A stretch of DNA of 9,834 nt, taken from the NCBI GenBank assembly GCA_902782595.1, contig CACZNW010000114.1:1-9834 (forward strand), in the 5' to 3' direction. The notes below the pieces were generated by a model. The model saw nothing but the letters and a program-made list of their open reading frames with translations, searched no databases and had not been told where the DNA came from. The position numbers were made by a program, and so were the translations under genes. This DNA is from an uncultured Methanobrevibacter sp. (GTDB lineage: Archaea; Methanobacteriota; Methanobacteria; Methanobacteriales; Methanobacteriaceae). Position 1 is the stretch's first letter, and the number at the start of each line of letters is the position of its first letter. This document shows positions 7,729 through 9,834 of this stretch, in pieces.

Positions 7729-8758
7729 CTTCATTCACCTCTGATGTTGATTTAATGAAAACATCTTCCAGAGAAGGTTCTTCAGTATAAATTGAAGTAA
7801 TAATACCTCCTGAAGAAATGATATCATTTAAAACATTTTGAACAGCCATATCATCAAAGCTGTCAATTCTTAAATTAATGCGACCGTTACGGGCCACTTC
7901 AACACTTTTCACATTATCTGATTTTGAAATGGTTTCAATAATGCCGTCATCCCTGCTTTTCAAAAGAACAGACATCTTTTTCAAACTTAGATTTTCAAGG
8001 TCATCTTGAGAAACGGACTTTTCACTTTCATCTGAAATTTTTGTTAATGCCTCTGTAATCTCCTGCCTGTTGGACTCTAAAAGAGCATCTTTAAGTCCTT
8101 GAGGAGTATCATAGGCTACAAGATTTCCTGTGTTTATAATTCCCACATTATCGCAAAGCATGTCTACTTCATGCATGTCATGGGAGCATAAAATTATAGT
8201 GTGACCGTCATCATTCAACTCTCTAATCAAATCCCATAATGTGCGTTTTGTAGTCGGGTCAAGTCCAATTGTAGGTTCATCCAAAAACAGAATATCCGGT
8301 CGGTGAACCAAACTTGCCACAAGTGAGGCTTTCTGTTTCTGACCGCCTGAAAGTTGACCAATACGTTTGTCCTTTGCATATTTAATATCTACAAGTTCCA
8401 TCAAATCTAGGATACGTGAGTCTCTTTCATCTTTTGGAACTCCATAATAGTCAGCGCACATCTGTGAATTTTCCATTACTGTCAAATCCTTATACAGACT
8501 GACCTGCTGAGGAACCATTCCCAGCAGGTTTCTGACTTCATTGGGATTTTTTTCAACATCGTATCCGCCGACAGTAGCCCTGCCTGAAGTAGGCTGAATA
8601 AGACATGTCAGCATTTTAATGGTTGTTGTTTTACCTGCTCCGTTTGGACCCAACATTCCGAAAATACTGCCCTTGGGGATTTCCAAGTTAAGAGAATTAA
8701 CGGCAGTAAAGTTATTGCTGTAAACTTTTGTTAGGTCTTTCGTTTCTATTGCATTCAT
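7715..8758 (-). CDS. ABC transporter ATP-binding protein (DrrA / CcmA type)
   Basis: This is the cytoplasmic ATPase of the exporter, 347 residues. It has every ABC motif: Walker A GPNGAGKTT at 37-45, Q-loop Q84 in VPQQ, signature LSGGQ at 136-140, Walker B ILFLDEP at 156-162 with catalytic E161, and switch H193 in CSHD. The C-terminal EPSLEDVFI (327-335) is typical of the drug-export ATPases paired with ABC-2 permeases. The stretch of about 225-265 between the ATPase core and the C-terminal domain is charged and looks like an added segment. The ATG overlaps the padR TGA as ATGA, with GGAG (8770-8767) 8 nt upstream, so translation is probably coupled. The downstream permease overlaps its end. 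Confidence 0.93.
   Translation of the reverse strand: MNAIETKDLTKVYSNNFTAVNSLNLEIPKGSIFGMLGPNGAGKTTTIKMLTCLIQPTSGRATVGGYDVEKNPNEVRNLLGMVPQQVSLYKDLTVMENSQMCADYYGVPKDERDSRILDLMELVDIKYAKDKRIGQLSGGQKQKASLVASLVHRPDILFLDEPTIGLDPTTKRTLWDLIRELNDDGHTIILCSHDMHEVDMLCDNVGIINTGNLVAYDTPQGLKDALLESNRQEITEALTKISDESEKSVSQDDLENLSLKKMSVLLKSRDDGIIETISKSDNVKSVEVARNGRINLRIDSFDDMAVQNVLNDIISSGGIITSIYTEEPSLEDVFIKSTSEVNEDDRA
7735..7741 (-). promoter_or_regulatory. Permease ribosome binding site that decides the start
   Basis: GAGGTGA on the minus strand (7741-7735) lies inside the end of the ATPase gene. It touches the ATG at 7734 without a spacer but is 6 nt from the ATG at 7728. The spacing favours 7728 as the true start. 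Confidence 0.55.
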
Positions 8759-9156
8759 TTGTTAAACTCCAGTCCTGTCATTTCTTTAAAAAAGGCTAAC
8801 CAATGAGGATTTTCCAAAATACCTTTCATATGAGTTTGGACAATTTTTAAAAAGTCTTTTCCGTCATTTGTTATTGAGTAAAATTTAACTCTTTTGTTGT
8901 TTTCATTAGTTTTCCACTCTCCAATAATCAATCCATTTTCCTCCATTCTGGAGAGAATTGGATAAATCTTACTTGAATTGATGGTAATTTCACATTTGGA
9001 ATTTTCGAAGTTGAAAAACTCGTTTAACCTCTTCATAATTCCGTAGCCATGAATCGACTCCTTTGAAATTATCCATAAGATTAAATTATGTATTATTCCG
9101 TTGGAAAAGTTTTTGAAAACTTTTTTGTGTGATTCGTTAAACTCTTCTTGTGTCAT
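8755..9156 (-). CDS. PadR-family transcriptional regulator
   Basis: This is a winged-helix DNA-binding protein of 133 residues. The PadR landmarks are visible: HGYGIMKRLNEFF at 36-48, the recognition-helix region SSKIYPILSRMEENGLI at 61-77, and a basic wing (GEWKTNENNKRVKFYSIT, 79-96). The C-terminal helix (about 98-125) would form the dimer interface, a length typical of the short PadR subfamily. PadR proteins repress neighbouring detoxification or efflux genes and release DNA when they bind small, often aromatic, ligands. Being first in the operon, with ATGA overlap to the ATPase, it most likely controls this exporter and itself. The start at 9156 is backed by AAGGTGG (9166-9160) 3 nt upstream. 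The family is secure; the ligand is unknown. Confidence 0.9.
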   Translation of the reverse strand: MTQEEFNESHKKVFKNFSNGIIHNLILWIISKESIHGYGIMKRLNEFFNFENSKCEITINSSKIYPILSRMEENGLIIGEWKTNENNKRVKFYSITNDGKDFLKIVQTHMKGILENPHWLAFFKEMTGLEFNK

Positions 9157-9223
9157 ATTCCACCTTATGTCAAAAATTGATATATATTAATATTTATTAT
9201 ATTTCACTACAAAATATATAAAT
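9157..9223. promoter_or_regulatory. Divergent promoter region between padR and the TIM-barrel gene
   Basis: The 67 bp are almost all A and T. For padR, the minus strand has TTTATATA (9222-9215). A start near 9193 would give a leader of about 37 nt containing AAGGTGG (9166-9160). For the plus-strand gene, TTTATTATATTT (9193-9204) lies about 25 bp before the ATG at 9224, predicting a leaderless mRNA; no ribosome binding site is seen there. An imperfect inverted repeat, ATATATTAATA / TATTTATTATAT, around 9182-9203 could be a PadR operator, but in such AT-rich DNA it may be chance. Confidence 0.5.
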
Positions 9224-9834
9224 ATGAAACTCGGATTTACAACACTTGCACTGTTTATGGAACCTAACAGTGACATTATAGAACTGGCCAAAAAACACGG
9301 ATTTGAAATAATTGAGATTCTTGGAGAAGATCCCTTTTATGAAAAGGATAAGGGCGAATTTAAAGACTGTGGACTGGACATTAGAATTCATGCTGCAACG
9401 GTAGACATTAACATCGCAAGTTTAAACAGAGGAATCAGAACCGAAAGTGTAAAACAGATGATTCAATGTGGACATTATGCTGAAAAAATTAATGCCAATA
9501 CAATAACAGTTCATCCGGGAATAATCGGCAGGAACGAACCTCGCCTTAGAAAATGGGCATTGGAACTTGCGGTTGAAAGTGTTGGTGAGATAATAGACAA
9601 CACCAACATTGAAATCTCAGTGGAAAACATGCCAGTTCGTGGAAAATTTCTGGCAAATAAAGTTGAGGAGCTTGAAATGATACAAAATGAAACAGGCTGC
9701 AGTTTAACAATCGATACCGGTCATGGAAATACATGCGGAAACCTTGAAGAAATGTTGTCTTTAAAAAATATCAGTTATTGTCATCTGAATGATAATGACG
9801 GATTTAAAGATCAGCATATCACACTGGGCGAAGG
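9224..9834 (+). CDS. TIM-barrel protein of the sugar-phosphate isomerase / AP endonuclease 2 superfamily (partial, cut by window end)
   Basis: The frame is open from the ATG at 9224 to the window end (203 codons seen), so the C-terminus is missing. It starts directly on the first barrel strand (MKLGFTTLAL). Putative metal or active-site residues sit at strand ends in the order known for the xylose-isomerase-like fold: H56 (RIHAA), H97 (TVHPG), E134 (SVEN), D164 and H167 (IDTGHGN), H187 (CHLNDNDG), and D196 and H198 (DQH). The ending HLND-x-DG-x-x-D-x-H is typical of this superfamily, which includes sugar-phosphate isomerases, epimerases and endonuclease IV. The exact reaction cannot be told. 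It is transcribed away from padR, with a 67-bp shared promoter region and a likely leaderless start. A DNA repair role is possible, but the overall wording fits an isomerase/epimerase better. Confidence 0.82.
   Translation, partial: MKLGFTTLALFMEPNSDIIELAKKHGFEIIEILGEDPFYEKDKGEFKDCGLDIRIHAATVDINIASLNRGIRTESVKQMIQCGHYAEKINANTITVHPGIIGRNEPRLRKWALELAVESVGEIIDNTNIEISVENMPVRGKFLANKVEELEMIQNETGCSLTIDTGHGNTCGNLEEMLSLKNISYCHLNDNDGFKDQHITLGE

Noticed and set aside
9215..9222. TATATAAA as the promoter of the plus-strand TIM-barrel gene
   Set aside because: It ends 1 bp before the ATG, so a transcript start 25 bp downstream would fall inside the gene. It fits better as the padR TATA box read on the minus strand.

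Overview
The window reads as chromosome of an AT-rich methanogenic archaeon of the order Methanobacteriales, most like Methanobrevibacter. The reasons are the gene content (TrpB2, a DUF1786 protein, Alba, a methanogen-type isopropylmalate synthase), archaeal TATA elements of the TTTATATA kind, ribosome binding sites of the GGTGA type, and very AT-rich spacers. This placement is inference from sequence features and was not checked by a search.

Left part (1-3600). After an AT-rich spacer with three perfect 14-bp palindromes (97-173) comes trpB2 on the minus strand. A 90-bp divergent promoter region separates it from a plus-strand pair: a DUF1786 protein with an actin-like ATPase fold and, 6 bp downstream, a PHP-family phosphoesterase. 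The divergent region holds two exact TGTACA hexamers and one 5/6 match on a 10-bp grid next to the trpB2 TATA box. This matches the TRP box bound by the tryptophan-responsive repressor TrpY in Methanothermobacter. The PHP gene converges on alba (minus strand), and a short hairpin at the junction could serve both.

Middle and right part (3600-9160). Everything is on the minus strand. In transcription order it is a PadR-family repressor, an ABC ATPase, an ABC-2 permease, a secreted and membrane-anchored beta-propeller protein, and then leuA 45 bp further on. The first four are overlapping or nearly contiguous and look like one operon: a repressor-controlled export system of the multidrug or antibiotic efflux type with an extracellular propeller subunit. 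leuA has its own ribosome binding site but only a very short upstream gap, so it may also receive readthrough.

Right edge (9224-9834). Divergent from padR, and sharing a 67-bp promoter region with it, is a TIM-barrel protein of the sugar-phosphate isomerase / AP endonuclease 2 superfamily, cut by the window end.

No RNA genes, insertion sequences, CRISPR arrays or phage genes were seen. The most notable signals are the TRP-box cluster, the PadR-ABC-propeller operon, the DUF1786-PHP pair of unknown function, and the palindrome cluster at the left end.
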